Shown in pieces: positions 18,123 through 26,492 of a stretch of DNA of 64,000 nt. Numbering within the stretch: the stretch's first letter is position 1; every line of letters begins with the position of its first letter. This DNA comes from Synechococcus sp. CC9616 (GTDB taxonomy: Bacteria > Cyanobacteriota > Cyanobacteriia > PCC-6307 > Cyanobiaceae). Position numbers and translations under genes: made by a program. Under the pieces are notes generated by a model, which was not told the DNA's origin, did no database searches, and saw only the letters and a list, made by a program, of their open reading frames with translations. The stretch is taken from contig NZ_KI911558.1 in the NCBI RefSeq assembly GCF_000515235.1, positions 1,835,466-1,899,465 of the forward strand. The letters are read 5' to 3'.

Positions 18123-21100
18123 GCCTGCTGCACGCCACCTGGCTTCCCGCCATCCGCACTCCAAGCAGTTCCGGACAACCGGCACTGCTGGTTTGGGCTG
18201 ACACCTGGCGGGTCGCCATACCTGCCGGGCCGGGGCTGACGCCAGCCTCCCATCCCTTCACCCTTGGCGATGAAGACCTGCGAGCCTGGCTGAGTGAGCG
18301 CGATCTGGCTCCGCCCAGCAGCATCGACGCCACCGCCTGTCTCACCCTGCCAAGTCGGTCGGTTCGCCCACGTCGAGCTCGCAATCAGCCGGCTGAGCCA
18401 ACGGAAAGCGAAGAACCCGCCTGGACCGGTTTGCCGCTTCAGGCCGGCGAACCCATCCCCAAACAAACCGAATGGTGGCCATGGCAGGTGCAGGGGCTAG
18501 CTCTGGAGCCAGCAGCAGCAACGGAATGGCTGTCCAGACTTCCTCTCTCAGGGCGCCATCCCGATCTGGCGGAGGAGCTGCGCTGGTGGAGCCATCTGCA
18601 ACGCTGGGCCCTCAGTCTGGTGGCCCGTGGGCGCTGGATTCCCCAGGTTGAGCTGAGCAAGGGAGAGGGCTATCCCCACAGGGCGCGCTGGGTACCGCTG
18701 CTGAACAGGGAGGAAGACCGCAGACGCCTGGAGGATCTCGCCGTCAGCCTGCCACTGGTCGCTACCTGCGCCCTGCCCTGGCGTGAACCGATGGGGAGAC
18801 GCAGCAACCGCACCACTCGCCTGCGTCCCGAGGCGATGCGGGCCGCCAACCCGGTCGCCTGTTGTCGGCCACGCAGTGGTCGTCTGCGTGTGGCGACGCT
18901 GCTTGAAGATCTTGTGGACGCTCTGCTTCGCAAGGACTTTGAGCCCAACCTCGACGATCTGGACCCCCTGCTGAGCGCCTGGCAGCACGCACTGGGCTCG
19001 GAAACAGGTGTGATCGATCTCGGCGAAGAGGATGCGGAGCGCCTGTCCAGCACCAGCCTCCATTGGCGAGAGGGCATCGCCGGCGATGTCGCCGCAGCCC
19101 GAACCTGCCTGGAGCTCCAGACACCACCGGAAGGGGAAGAGCTCTGGGACCTGCGCTTCGCCCTGCAGGCGGAGTCGGATCCAAGCCTCAAACTGCCGGC
19201 CGCCTCCGCCTGGGCGTCCGGTGCCAACACTCTGCAGTTGGGGGAGGTGAAAGTCGAACAACCCGGCGAAGTCCTGCTGGAAGGACTGGGGCGAGCCCTC
19301 ACCGTCTTCCCGCCAATCGAGCGGGGTCTGGAGAGTGCCACCCCGGAGTCAATGCAGCTCACTCCGGCAGAAGCCTTTGTGCTGGTGCGCACGGCCGCAC
19401 GACAGCTGCGTGATGCCGGCCTAGGAGTCGATCTGCCAGCGAGCCTCTCAGGTGGTCTTGCCAGCCGACTCGGCTTGTCGATCAAAGGGGAACTACCCGA
19501 GCGTTCAACCGGTTTCACCCTCGGGGAATCACTGAGCTGGTCCTGGGATCTGATGATCGGTGGAGTGACGCTCACCCTCCGGGAACTGGAGCGACTCAGC
19601 GGCAAACGCAGTCCCCTCGTACGCCACAAAGGGGCCTGGATCGAACTTCGGCCCAACGATCTCAAGAACGCTGAACGGTTCTGCGCTGCCAATCCGGAGC
19701 TCAGTCTCGATGACGCCCTGCGACTGACGGCCACGGAGGGGGAACTGCTGATGCGACTACCGGTGCATCAATTTGAGGCCGGGCCAAGGCTTCAGGCCGT
19801 TTTAGAGCAGTATCACCAGCAAAAAGCCCCGGATCCGCTGCCGGCTCCGGATGGGTTCTGCGGCCAGCTGAGGCCTTACCAGGAACGCGGGCTGGGATGG
19901 CTGGCCTTCCTCAACCGCTTTGACCAGGGCGCCTGCTTAGCGGATGACATGGGTCTGGGCAAAACGATCCAGTTGCTGGCCTTCCTCCAATACCTCAAAA
20001 CCGAACAGGAGCTGAAACGACCGGTGTTGCTCGTCGCGCCGACCTCCGTGCTCACCAACTGGAAACGGGAAGCGGAAGCCTTCACACCCGACCTCTCCGT
20101 GTGCGAGCACTACGGACCGCGGCGTCCCTCCACACCCGCTTCTCTGAAGAAGTCCCTGAGTGATGTGGATCTGGTTCTGACCAGCTATGGACTGCTGCAA
20201 CGGGACAGCGAGCTCCTGGACACCCTGGACTGGCAGGGAGTCGTGATCGATGAAGCCCAGGCGATCAAGAATCCTGGTGCCAAACAGAGCCAAGCCGCTC
20301 GCGATCTGGCCCGAGCCGGTAAGAGCGGTCGATTCCGCATCGCTCTGACAGGCACCCCGGTGGAGAACCGGGTGAGTGAACTGTGGGCTCTGATGGATTT
20401 CCTCAACCCAAAAGTCCTTGGAGAAGAGGATTTCTTCCGTCAGCGTTATCGCCTGCCGATCGAGCGCTACGGCGATATGTCGTCGCTCCGCGATCTCAAG
20501 GCAAGGGTGGGGCCTTTCATCCTGCGTCGACTGAAAACCGACAAGGCGATCATCTCGGACCTACCCGAGAAGGTGGAGCTGAGCGAATGGGTTGGTCTCA
20601 GCAAGGAACAGAAATCGCTATACAGCAAAACGGTGGAGGACACCCTTGATGCCATCGCCAGGGCACCGCGCGGTCAACGACATGGTCAGGTGCTGGGTCT
20701 GCTGACCAGGCTCAAGCAGATCTGCAACCATCCGGCCCTGGCTCTGCGGGAAGAGACGGTGGATCGAGAGTTCTTGGGCCGTTCCGCCAAATTGCAGCGT
20801 CTCGACGAGATCCTCGATGAAGTGATCGAAGCGGGAGACCGTGCTCTGCTGTTTACCCAGTTCGCTGAATGGGGCCATCTGCTGCAAGCCTGGATGCAGC
20901 AACGCTGGAAAGCGGAAGTGCCCTTCCTGCACGGGGGAACGCGCAAAAGTGAACGACAGGCCATGGTGGATCGCTTCCAGGAGGACCCCCGCGGACCGCA
21001 GCTGTTTCTGCTGTCCCTCAAAGCCGGAGGCGTCGGCCTCAATCTCACCCGGGCCAGTCATGTGTTCCACCTGGACCGCTGGTGGAATCCGGCCGTTGAG

Positions 21101-21313
21101 AATCAAGCAACCGACCGCGCCTATCGCATCGGCCAGACCAGCCGGGTGATGGTGCACAAATTCATCACGAGCGGCTCAGTAGAGGAGAAGATCGATCGAA
21201 TGATTCGCGAGAAATCACGCCTCGCCGAGGACATCGTTGGATCCGGCGAGGAATGGCTTGGCAGTCTGGGGGGAGATCAGCTGCGAGACCTGGTGGCTCT
21301 GGAGGACAGCTGA
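18119..21313 (+). CDS. SNF2/RapA-family DEAD-like helicase
   Basis: This 1064-residue ATP-dependent DNA translocase starts at ATG 18119, which overlaps the previous stop. Residues 1-580 are the less conserved SNF2-associated N-terminal half. The motor has Walker A (CLADDMGLGKTIQLLAFL, about 610), a DEAQ box (VVIDEAQAIKNPGA, about 710), motif III-like ALTGTPVENR, and the helicase C domain ending with QATDRAYRIGQT (about 998). No nuclease or other catalytic domain is fused. The next gene encodes a SWIM zinc-finger protein, the common bacterial partner of such helicases. Its role is probably in transcription recycling or DNA repair; the exact process is not known. Confidence 0.93.
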   Translation: MSLLHATWLPAIRTPSSSGQPALLVWADTWRVAIPAGPGLTPASHPFTLGDEDLRAWLSERDLAPPSSIDATACLTLPSRSVRPRRARNQPAEPTESEEPAWTGLPLQAGEPIPKQTEWWPWQVQGLALEPAAATEWLSRLPLSGRHPDLAEELRWWSHLQRWALSLVARGRWIPQVELSKGEGYPHRARWVPLLNREEDRRRLEDLAVSLPLVATCALPWREPMGRRSNRTTRLRPEAMRAANPVACCRPRSGRLRVATLLEDLVDALLRKDFEPNLDDLDPLLSAWQHALGSETGVIDLGEEDAERLSSTSLHWREGIAGDVAAARTCLELQTPPEGEELWDLRFALQAESDPSLKLPAASAWASGANTLQLGEVKVEQPGEVLLEGLGRALTVFPPIERGLESATPESMQLTPAEAFVLVRTAARQLRDAGLGVDLPASLSGGLASRLGLSIKGELPERSTGFTLGESLSWSWDLMIGGVTLTLRELERLSGKRSPLVRHKGAWIELRPNDLKNAERFCAANPELSLDDALRLTATEGELLMRLPVHQFEAGPRLQAVLEQYHQQKAPDPLPAPDGFCGQLRPYQERGLGWLAFLNRFDQGACLADDMGLGKTIQLLAFLQYLKTEQELKRPVLLVAPTSVLTNWKREAEAFTPDLSVCEHYGPRRPSTPASLKKSLSDVDLVLTSYGLLQRDSELLDTLDWQGVVIDEAQAIKNPGAKQSQAARDLARAGKSGRFRIALTGTPVENRVSELWALMDFLNPKVLGEEDFFRQRYRLPIERYGDMSSLRDLKARVGPFILRRLKTDKAIISDLPEKVELSEWVGLSKEQKSLYSKTVEDTLDAIARAPRGQRHGQVLGLLTRLKQICNHPALALREETVDREFLGRSAKLQRLDEILDEVIEAGDRALLFTQFAEWGHLLQAWMQQRWKAEVPFLHGGTRKSERQAMVDRFQEDPRGPQLFLLSLKAGGVGLNLTRASHVFHLDRWWNPAVENQATDRAYRIGQTSRVMVHKFITSGSVEEKIDRMIREKSRLAEDIVGSGEEWLGSLGGDQLRDLVALEDS

Positions 21314-21329
21314 TCATGAGGAGCAGACC

Positions 21330-22220
21330 ATGACGATCACCAACGGCAACAACAACGGGATCACCGCTATCGGCGACGAAGGGCTGGGACAACAGCCCTG
21401 GTGGGTGCAGCAATGGATGGAGCTGATCAACGGCTACCGCTTCAAGAAACGTCTGGAGCGCGCCTGGGGTTACGCCCGCGAGGGCAACGTCACTTCAATC
21501 CGATTCGAAGGCCGCCGGGTGCATGCCCGCGTGCAGGGCACAGGTGAGGAGCCTTACAAGGTGAAGCTGTGGCTGGATGTGTTGAACGATGAGGACTGGG
21601 GCTACGTGCTCGAGGCCCTCACACAGAAAGCGCGCTGGTCTGCCCAGTTGCTGGCTGGAATCATGCCGGTCGACATTGAGCGTGCCTTCGCCGCAAGCGG
21701 CAAACGGCTGTTTCCTTTCAAATTGCAGGAAGTCCGCAGTGAATGCAGCTGCCCGGACAAGGCCAATCCCTGCAAGCACATCAGCGCGGTGTATTTCCTG
21801 ATGGGGGATCGCTTCAGCGAAGACCCCTTCGTGCTGTTTCAACTGAGAGGGCGCACCCGCGCCAAGCTTCTGGAAGACCTGGCGGAACAACGTCGCAAAG
21901 CCCTTGCCGCTCTCGCCGAACAGCACGGAAATGACCGGGACGCAAACGCCTCCAAGGAGGATGCCGCTCCGTTACCTCCTCACCCTGCTGTGCTGGATCC
22001 CGCCCTGTGGTGGCGCTACGACCGCAGCCTTGACGGTGATCTTGTGGTGATCACGGCTGCCATGGAAGGTGACACTGGACTGGATGCCGCCGGTGACCTG
22101 CCACTGGCTGAGGAACCTCGTTTCCCTGAAGCCCGCTCGACTTTCCTGAACAATCTCAAGGCGCACGGTCAGGCCAGTGCCCAGCGCGCCATGCTTCAAG
22201 CGATGGCTGCTGGACACTGA
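21330..22220 (+). CDS. SWIM zinc-finger protein (SNF2 partner)
   Basis: The 296-residue product starts at ATG 21330, 16 bases after the helicase stop and preceded by a GAGGAGCAG ribosome-binding sequence. The SWIM motif is complete: CSCPDKANPCKH at about residue 138, with nearby PFKLQEVRSECSC and ISAVYFLMGDRF. SWIM domains bind zinc and are thought to mediate DNA or protein contacts. The C-terminal third is acidic and variable. Pairing directly behind a SNF2 gene is a recurrent arrangement and supports a joint function. Confidence 0.92.
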   Translation: MTITNGNNNGITAIGDEGLGQQPWWVQQWMELINGYRFKKRLERAWGYAREGNVTSIRFEGRRVHARVQGTGEEPYKVKLWLDVLNDEDWGYVLEALTQKARWSAQLLAGIMPVDIERAFAASGKRLFPFKLQEVRSECSCPDKANPCKHISAVYFLMGDRFSEDPFVLFQLRGRTRAKLLEDLAEQRRKALAALAEQHGNDRDANASKEDAAPLPPHPAVLDPALWWRYDRSLDGDLVVITAAMEGDTGLDAAGDLPLAEEPRFPEARSTFLNNLKAHGQASAQRAMLQAMAAGH

Positions 22221-22242
22221 ACATCCTGCTCACCAACCATCC

Positions 22243-22728
22243 GTGCGGCAAACCCCTTGGCTCAGTGATGACAATCAGGGGGTGGTGAAACTTTTGCTGA
22301 GCTCGCACAGGCGCGCATTCGGGGAACCACTGCTGGCCAGCGAACGCTCGCATCACTCCAGTCGCCTGATCTGCCAGGAACTGTTTGGATGCGGATTTCC
22401 TGTGCTGGCACACGGCGCAGGGGACGATCCTGCTCTCACCTATGCCAACGCCGCCGCTCTGCAGCTCTGGGAGCGCCCCTGGGCTGAGATGGTTGGGATG
22501 CCCTCCCGCCTGACGGCACCAGAGGACCAACAAAGTGCACGACAGCGCGCCTTGGGAGACGCCAGCCAAGTTGAGGCGATCAGCAACTACAGGGGCATTC
22601 GAATCAACAGCCAAGGGCGACGCTTTCGCATCGAGAACGCACGCATCTGGACGCTCTGGGATGCAGAAGAGCAGGTCTGCGGCCAAGCGGCAAGCTTCAG
22701 CGATTGGTGGTGGCTGAGCACTGGTTGA
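22243..22728 (+). CDS. MEKHLA-domain protein
   Basis: The product has 161 residues from GTG 22243; an upstream ATG (22177) would overlap the SWIM gene by 44 bases. The sequence has the PAS-like MEKHLA layout: LLLSSHRRAFGEPLL, then LTYANAAALQLWERPWAEMV, PSRLTAPEDQ and a C-terminal Trp-rich WWWLSTG. PAS-like domains may bind a small ligand, but none is known here. It lies 22 bases after the SWIM gene and may be the last gene of that operon. Confidence 0.85.
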   Translation: MRQTPWLSDDNQGVVKLLLSSHRRAFGEPLLASERSHHSSRLICQELFGCGFPVLAHGAGDDPALTYANAAALQLWERPWAEMVGMPSRLTAPEDQQSARQRALGDASQVEAISNYRGIRINSQGRRFRIENARIWTLWDAEEQVCGQAASFSDWWWLSTG

Positions 22729-22735
22729 ACTTCAA

Positions 22736-22771
22736 TTCGGTTGCCACCACAAACCAGTCGTAGCAACCGAA
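22736..22771. promoter_or_regulatory. Inverted repeat upstream of hsp20
   Basis: TTCGGTTGC (22736-22744) and GCAACCGAA (22763-22771) form perfect 9-base arms around an 18-base loop. The repeat begins eight bases after the MEKHLA stop and lies about 125 bases before the Hsp20 ATG. There is no T-run, so it is not a standard terminator, and it is not the CIRCE heat-shock operator. It may be a 3'-end hairpin or a regulator site. Confidence 0.35.
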
Positions 22772-22897
22772 CCCGGTCGTACAGGCCGATCCAAAACGGA
22801 CGGTTCTCCTGCTCCTCGTTGGCATCAAAACCCCGCAGATTGTCGTTGCGGGCGATCAACAACAGTCCGCTGATGTTCCCCTTCAGGAGTAACAACC

Positions 22898-23293
22898 ATG
22901 CTGACCATGCGCCAATCCCCCTTTGATCTGTTCGAGCGACTCGAGCAGCAGATGGCCACCGCTGAACGCATCCCCCAGGCCGAAGTGATCGACGGTGACG
23001 GTGCTTACACAGTGCGCCTCGAACTCCCTGGAGTCGAGCGCGACTCCATCGACGTGAAAGCCACGGATCGCACCCTGATGGTGAGTGCCGAACGCAAAGG
23101 CGCTGCCGATGCCGACAACCAACAACCAGCTCTGCTAAGTGAATTCCGGACGGGCACCTGGAGCCGCAGCTTCCGCTTTTCAACTGGTCTCGACCGAGAT
23201 CAGCTCAAGGCCTCCTACCGCGACGGGATTCTGGAAATCACCGCTGGCAAGGCTATTAGCCACACCAGCGTGACGGTGAACGTTGAGATCTGA
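22898..23293 (+). CDS. Hsp20/alpha-crystallin small heat-shock protein
   Basis: The product has 131 residues, with an alpha-crystallin domain from about 30 to 125: VRLELPGVERDSIDVKATD, FRTGTWSRSFRF, then the conserved end KASYRDGILEITAGK. It is an ATP-independent holdase that binds unfolding proteins and may associate with membranes. The ATG at 22898 is preceded by CAGGAGTAACAACC, a strong ribosome-binding site. It stands alone with a strong terminator directly after it, so it is probably monocistronic and stress-regulated. Confidence 0.95.
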   Translation: MLTMRQSPFDLFERLEQQMATAERIPQAEVIDGDGAYTVRLELPGVERDSIDVKATDRTLMVSAERKGAADADNQQPALLSEFRTGTWSRSFRFSTGLDRDQLKASYRDGILEITAGKAISHTSVTVNVEI

Positions 23294-23323
23294 CCAATAA
23301 CCAGAGAGGAAGAACGGACACCC

Positions 23324-23348
23324 AACCCCGCTTCGGCGGGGTTTTTTT
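23324..23348 (+). terminator. Rho-independent terminator of hsp20
   Basis: AACCCCGC (23324-23331), a TTCG loop and GCGGGGTT (23336-23343) form a perfect 8-base stem with a stable tetraloop, followed by five further Ts. It starts 31 bases after the hsp20 stop and separates it from the convergent transporter gene. Confidence 0.95.
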
Positions 23349-23366
23349 GATGGAAACCTCCTTGAT

Positions 23367-24662
23367 CTAACCCCCCAAGCCAAAAAAACCATTGGCGACG
23401 AAAAGCAGACTGAATCCACCCAAAAACACCAAACCAAACCAGGACAGACCTCGCATGAACGGTCCGTTGCGGTGCTCCTCCGGAACGAGGGGGCTGTTGA
23501 TGGTGTCCATGGCCATCCAGGCAAACAACGGCGCGGTGATGAAGCTGCCGGTCATTGCTCCGAAGACAAATTGCGTCACGGTGAGGCCGGTCGACTGCGC
23601 CAGTACCAGCGCCAGGATCGCGGCCAGCAGATGCAGCACCATCCAGACGCTGAAGCGGCGCCGCTGGGGTCCAGGTGAGGCATCGCCGCTGTCTTCCCCC
23701 TTCCACAACCCTTGAATCGCAGCGATGCTGCGGGGGTAGGCATCCAGGCAGGTGATGGTGGTGCTGAACATCGCCGCAAACGCAGCGGGAATGATCACCC
23801 ACGCAGCCCAGCCCCCCATGGCTTCGGTGTAGAGGCGGATCAATCGCTGGGCAAAGGCAACTCCGGTGCCGGCGAGCATGCCGTCGCCGGTGCCATACAT
23901 CGTGTAGGCACCAAGAATCACGAAGAACATGGCCGTCACCACCGTGACGCCATAGCCAAGGTTGAAATCGAATCCCGCCTCCTGCGGACTGGCGGTGTGG
24001 TCGGTGTCGCGGGCCCGGGAGAACATCCATAGCGAGGGCCAGACGCACATTTCCACCGGTCCGGGCATCCAGCCCATCAGCGGGATCAGAAAGCCAAGGT
24101 TGGCGAAGGTCCAGGGCGTCGGGTCGGCAGCCAGCCAGGTGGATCCGACATCGCCCACCGGACCACGCACCAGCAACGACACAGCCGCCACCCCGGTCAA
24201 CAGGGTCAGCAAGGCCACCAACAACTTGGACAGACGATCCAGGGCTTTGTAGTGCCCAAACAACAACACCAGGCCACTGACGACAAGCACCGCCATCGCC
24301 AGGGCGTACTTATTGAATCCACCCAGCAGCGGCACGTTCTGGAGCAGCAAGCCCGCCACGAAACTCACCGCCGCGATCGTGAGTGTTCCCGTCACCAGGC
24401 TCACCAACAGGTAGAGCGGGAGGTAGGCGGAATGGCGCCTCTGGAAGCCCTCCAGCAACGACAGTCCAGTGGCAGCCGTGAAGCGGGTGCCCACCCGCAG
24501 GAACGGGTATTTGAGCAAGTTGGTCAGCAGGATCAACCCCACCAACGCAAACCCAAAGCGGGCCCCGGCCGTGGTGGACGACATCAAATGGGATCCACCG
24601 ATGCAGGCACCAGCCAACAGGATCCCAGGCCCAATGCTGCGTCGGAGCGTCGATGACGCCAT
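23367..24662 (-). CDS. Nramp-related divalent metal transporter
   Basis: The 431-residue product starts at ATG 24662 (MASSTLRRSIGPGILLAGAC) and has about eleven membrane segments. The frame is open upstream to 25304, but that part is antisense to flv3. The fold resembles Nramp/MntH (GPGILLAGACIGGSHLMSST, then LGFLIPLMGWMPGPVEM). However, the canonical metal-site motifs DPGN in helix 1 and MPH in helix 6 are absent. It belongs to a divergent Nramp-related branch, so the transported ion cannot be assumed to be Mn or Fe. It is divergent from flv3 with 81 bases between. Confidence 0.82.
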   Translation of the reverse strand: MASSTLRRSIGPGILLAGACIGGSHLMSSTTAGARFGFALVGLILLTNLLKYPFLRVGTRFTAATGLSLLEGFQRRHSAYLPLYLLVSLVTGTLTIAAVSFVAGLLLQNVPLLGGFNKYALAMAVLVVSGLVLLFGHYKALDRLSKLLVALLTLLTGVAAVSLLVRGPVGDVGSTWLAADPTPWTFANLGFLIPLMGWMPGPVEMCVWPSLWMFSRARDTDHTASPQEAGFDFNLGYGVTVVTAMFFVILGAYTMYGTGDGMLAGTGVAFAQRLIRLYTEAMGGWAAWVIIPAAFAAMFSTTITCLDAYPRSIAAIQGLWKGEDSGDASPGPQRRRFSVWMVLHLLAAILALVLAQSTGLTVTQFVFGAMTGSFITAPLFAWMAMDTINSPLVPEEHRNGPFMRGLSWFGLVFLGGFSLLFVANGFFGLGG

Positions 24663-24743
24663 CACAAGGTTGCGGTTGCGACCAGTCTCCGCCGCCTCCC
24701 CCCATGAAATCTCCGTAAAGTCGACATCCGTCACTTCGGATTC

Positions 24744-26492
24744 ATGGTCGTCGCTCCAGCTGCTCCCCGCTTGAGCCTGCAATGCGAAGCGATCGCCGCT
24801 GACACCTCCACAATCCGCTCGCTCGACTGGGAACGGAGTCGCTTCGATATCGAATTCGGCCTGCGTAACGGCACCACCTACAACTCTTTCCTGGTACGGG
24901 GGGAACGCACAGCCCTGATCGACACCAGCCACGCGAAATTCCGCGACACCTGGATCCCCCTGCTCAAGGATCAGATCGATCCGAGCACGATCGATGTCCT
25001 GATCGTGAGCCACACGGAGCCGGACCATTCCGGTCTGATCGGAGATCTGATCGACCTGAACCCCAACATCGAAATCGTGGGGTCGAAGGTGGCGCTGCAG
25101 TTCCTCCAAGACCAGGTACACAGACCCTTTAAGTCCCGTGCGGTGAAGTCCGGCGAAGAATTTGATCTGGGGACCAACCCCGAGAGCGGCATCCAGCACC
25201 GTTTCGAATTCCTCAGCGCCCCAAACCTGCATTGGCCGGACACGATCTTTTCCTTTGATCACGGCACAGGAATCCTTTACACCTGCGACGCCTTCGGCCT
25301 GCACTACTGCTCCGAGGACGTCTTTGACGCCGATCCCGGCGCCATTGCTCCTGATTTCCGCTTCTATTACGACTGCTTGATGGGTCCCAATGCCCGCAGC
25401 GTGCTGCAGGCCCTCAAGCGCATGGATGGCCTACCTGAGATCAACACCATCGCCGTGGGACATGGGCCGCTGTTGCGCCATCACCTCAGTCACTGGGTGA
25501 GCGACTACCGGGAATGGAGTGGTCAGAGAAGCAAAGGAGAGAGTTATGCAGCCATTTGCTACCTCAGCCAGTACGGGTTTTCAGATCGAATCAGCCAGGC
25601 GATCGCCCATGGCGTTGGCAAGGCGGACGCCCAGGTTCAGCTGGTGGATCTGCGTGCCACCGATGCCCAGGAGCTGACGGCACTGATCGGGGATGCCAAA
25701 GCGGTGGTGGCACCCACCTGGCCTCTGGAACCGGATGCCGAACTGCAAGCGTCGATCGGCACACTGCTGGCCGCACTGAATCCCAAACAGATGGTTGGCG
25801 TGTATGACGCGTTCGGCGGCAACGACGAACCGATTGACGCCGTCGCTGATCAATTGCGAAACCAGGGACAGAAGCAGGCCTTCGCTCCCCTGCGTATCCG
25901 TCAACTCCCGCAGGGATCCGATTACCAGAGATGCGAGGAGTCGGGAACGGATCTTGGGCAGCTGCTGACCAAGGAAAAGACCCTTGCCGCGATGAAAAGT
26001 CTGGATGGCGACCTGGACAAGGCACTTGGGCGGATCAGCGGTGGCCTCTATGTGGTGACGGCCAGCCAGGGGGAGGGTGAGGAACGCCGCCGCGGAGCCA
26101 TGGTGGCGAGTTGGGTCAGCCAGGCCAGCTTCTCTCCACCAGGCCTCACAGTTGCCGTAGCCAAGGATCGAGCGATCGAAACCCTGATGCAGACGGGTGA
26201 TCGCTTCGTGCTGAATGTGCTGCGGCAGGACAATCACCAGTCTCTGCTGCGGCATTTCCTCAAGCGCTTCCCCCCCGGTGCCGATCGCTTTGCAGGTGTG
26301 AACGTGTTGGATGGAGTCGCCGAAGGTGGACCGGTACTCGGAGATGCTCTGGCCTACCTGGGTTGTCGGGTGGAGCAGCGCCTGGAGGGTCCAGACCACT
26401 GGATCATCTATGGCGTGGTGGAACAGGGCAATGTGGCGGATACCGATGCATCCACAGCCGTGCACCATCGCAAGGTTGGCAACCACTACTGA
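24744..26492 (+). CDS. flv3: Flavodiiron protein Flv3
   Basis: This 582-residue cyanobacterial type C flavodiiron protein has a beta-lactamase-like diiron domain (about 35-270), a flavodoxin domain (about 275-420) and a C-terminal flavin reductase domain (about 435-582, with MVASWVSQASFSPPGLTVAVAKDR). The diiron ligand motif VSHTEPDHSG is canonical (HxExDH), which marks the catalytically complete Flv3-type subunit. With Flv1 it reduces O2 to water using electrons from photosystem I, protecting against light fluctuations. Its TGA overlaps the flv1 ATG (TGATG), so the heteromer partners are translationally coupled. Confidence 0.93.
   Translation: MVVAPAAPRLSLQCEAIAADTSTIRSLDWERSRFDIEFGLRNGTTYNSFLVRGERTALIDTSHAKFRDTWIPLLKDQIDPSTIDVLIVSHTEPDHSGLIGDLIDLNPNIEIVGSKVALQFLQDQVHRPFKSRAVKSGEEFDLGTNPESGIQHRFEFLSAPNLHWPDTIFSFDHGTGILYTCDAFGLHYCSEDVFDADPGAIAPDFRFYYDCLMGPNARSVLQALKRMDGLPEINTIAVGHGPLLRHHLSHWVSDYREWSGQRSKGESYAAICYLSQYGFSDRISQAIAHGVGKADAQVQLVDLRATDAQELTALIGDAKAVVAPTWPLEPDAELQASIGTLLAALNPKQMVGVYDAFGGNDEPIDAVADQLRNQGQKQAFAPLRIRQLPQGSDYQRCEESGTDLGQLLTKEKTLAAMKSLDGDLDKALGRISGGLYVVTASQGEGEERRRGAMVASWVSQASFSPPGLTVAVAKDRAIETLMQTGDRFVLNVLRQDNHQSLLRHFLKRFPPGADRFAGVNVLDGVAEGGPVLGDALAYLGCRVEQRLEGPDHWIIYGVVEQGNVADTDASTAVHHRKVGNHY

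Noticed and set aside
22729-22897. CIRCE-type heat-shock operator upstream of hsp20
   Set aside because: The TTAGCACTC-N9-GAGTGCTAA pattern is absent; only an unrelated inverted repeat is present.
24663-25304. Open frame extending the Nramp-like gene upstream
   Set aside because: It is antisense to the start of flv3, and the transporter homology starts at the ATG at 24662.
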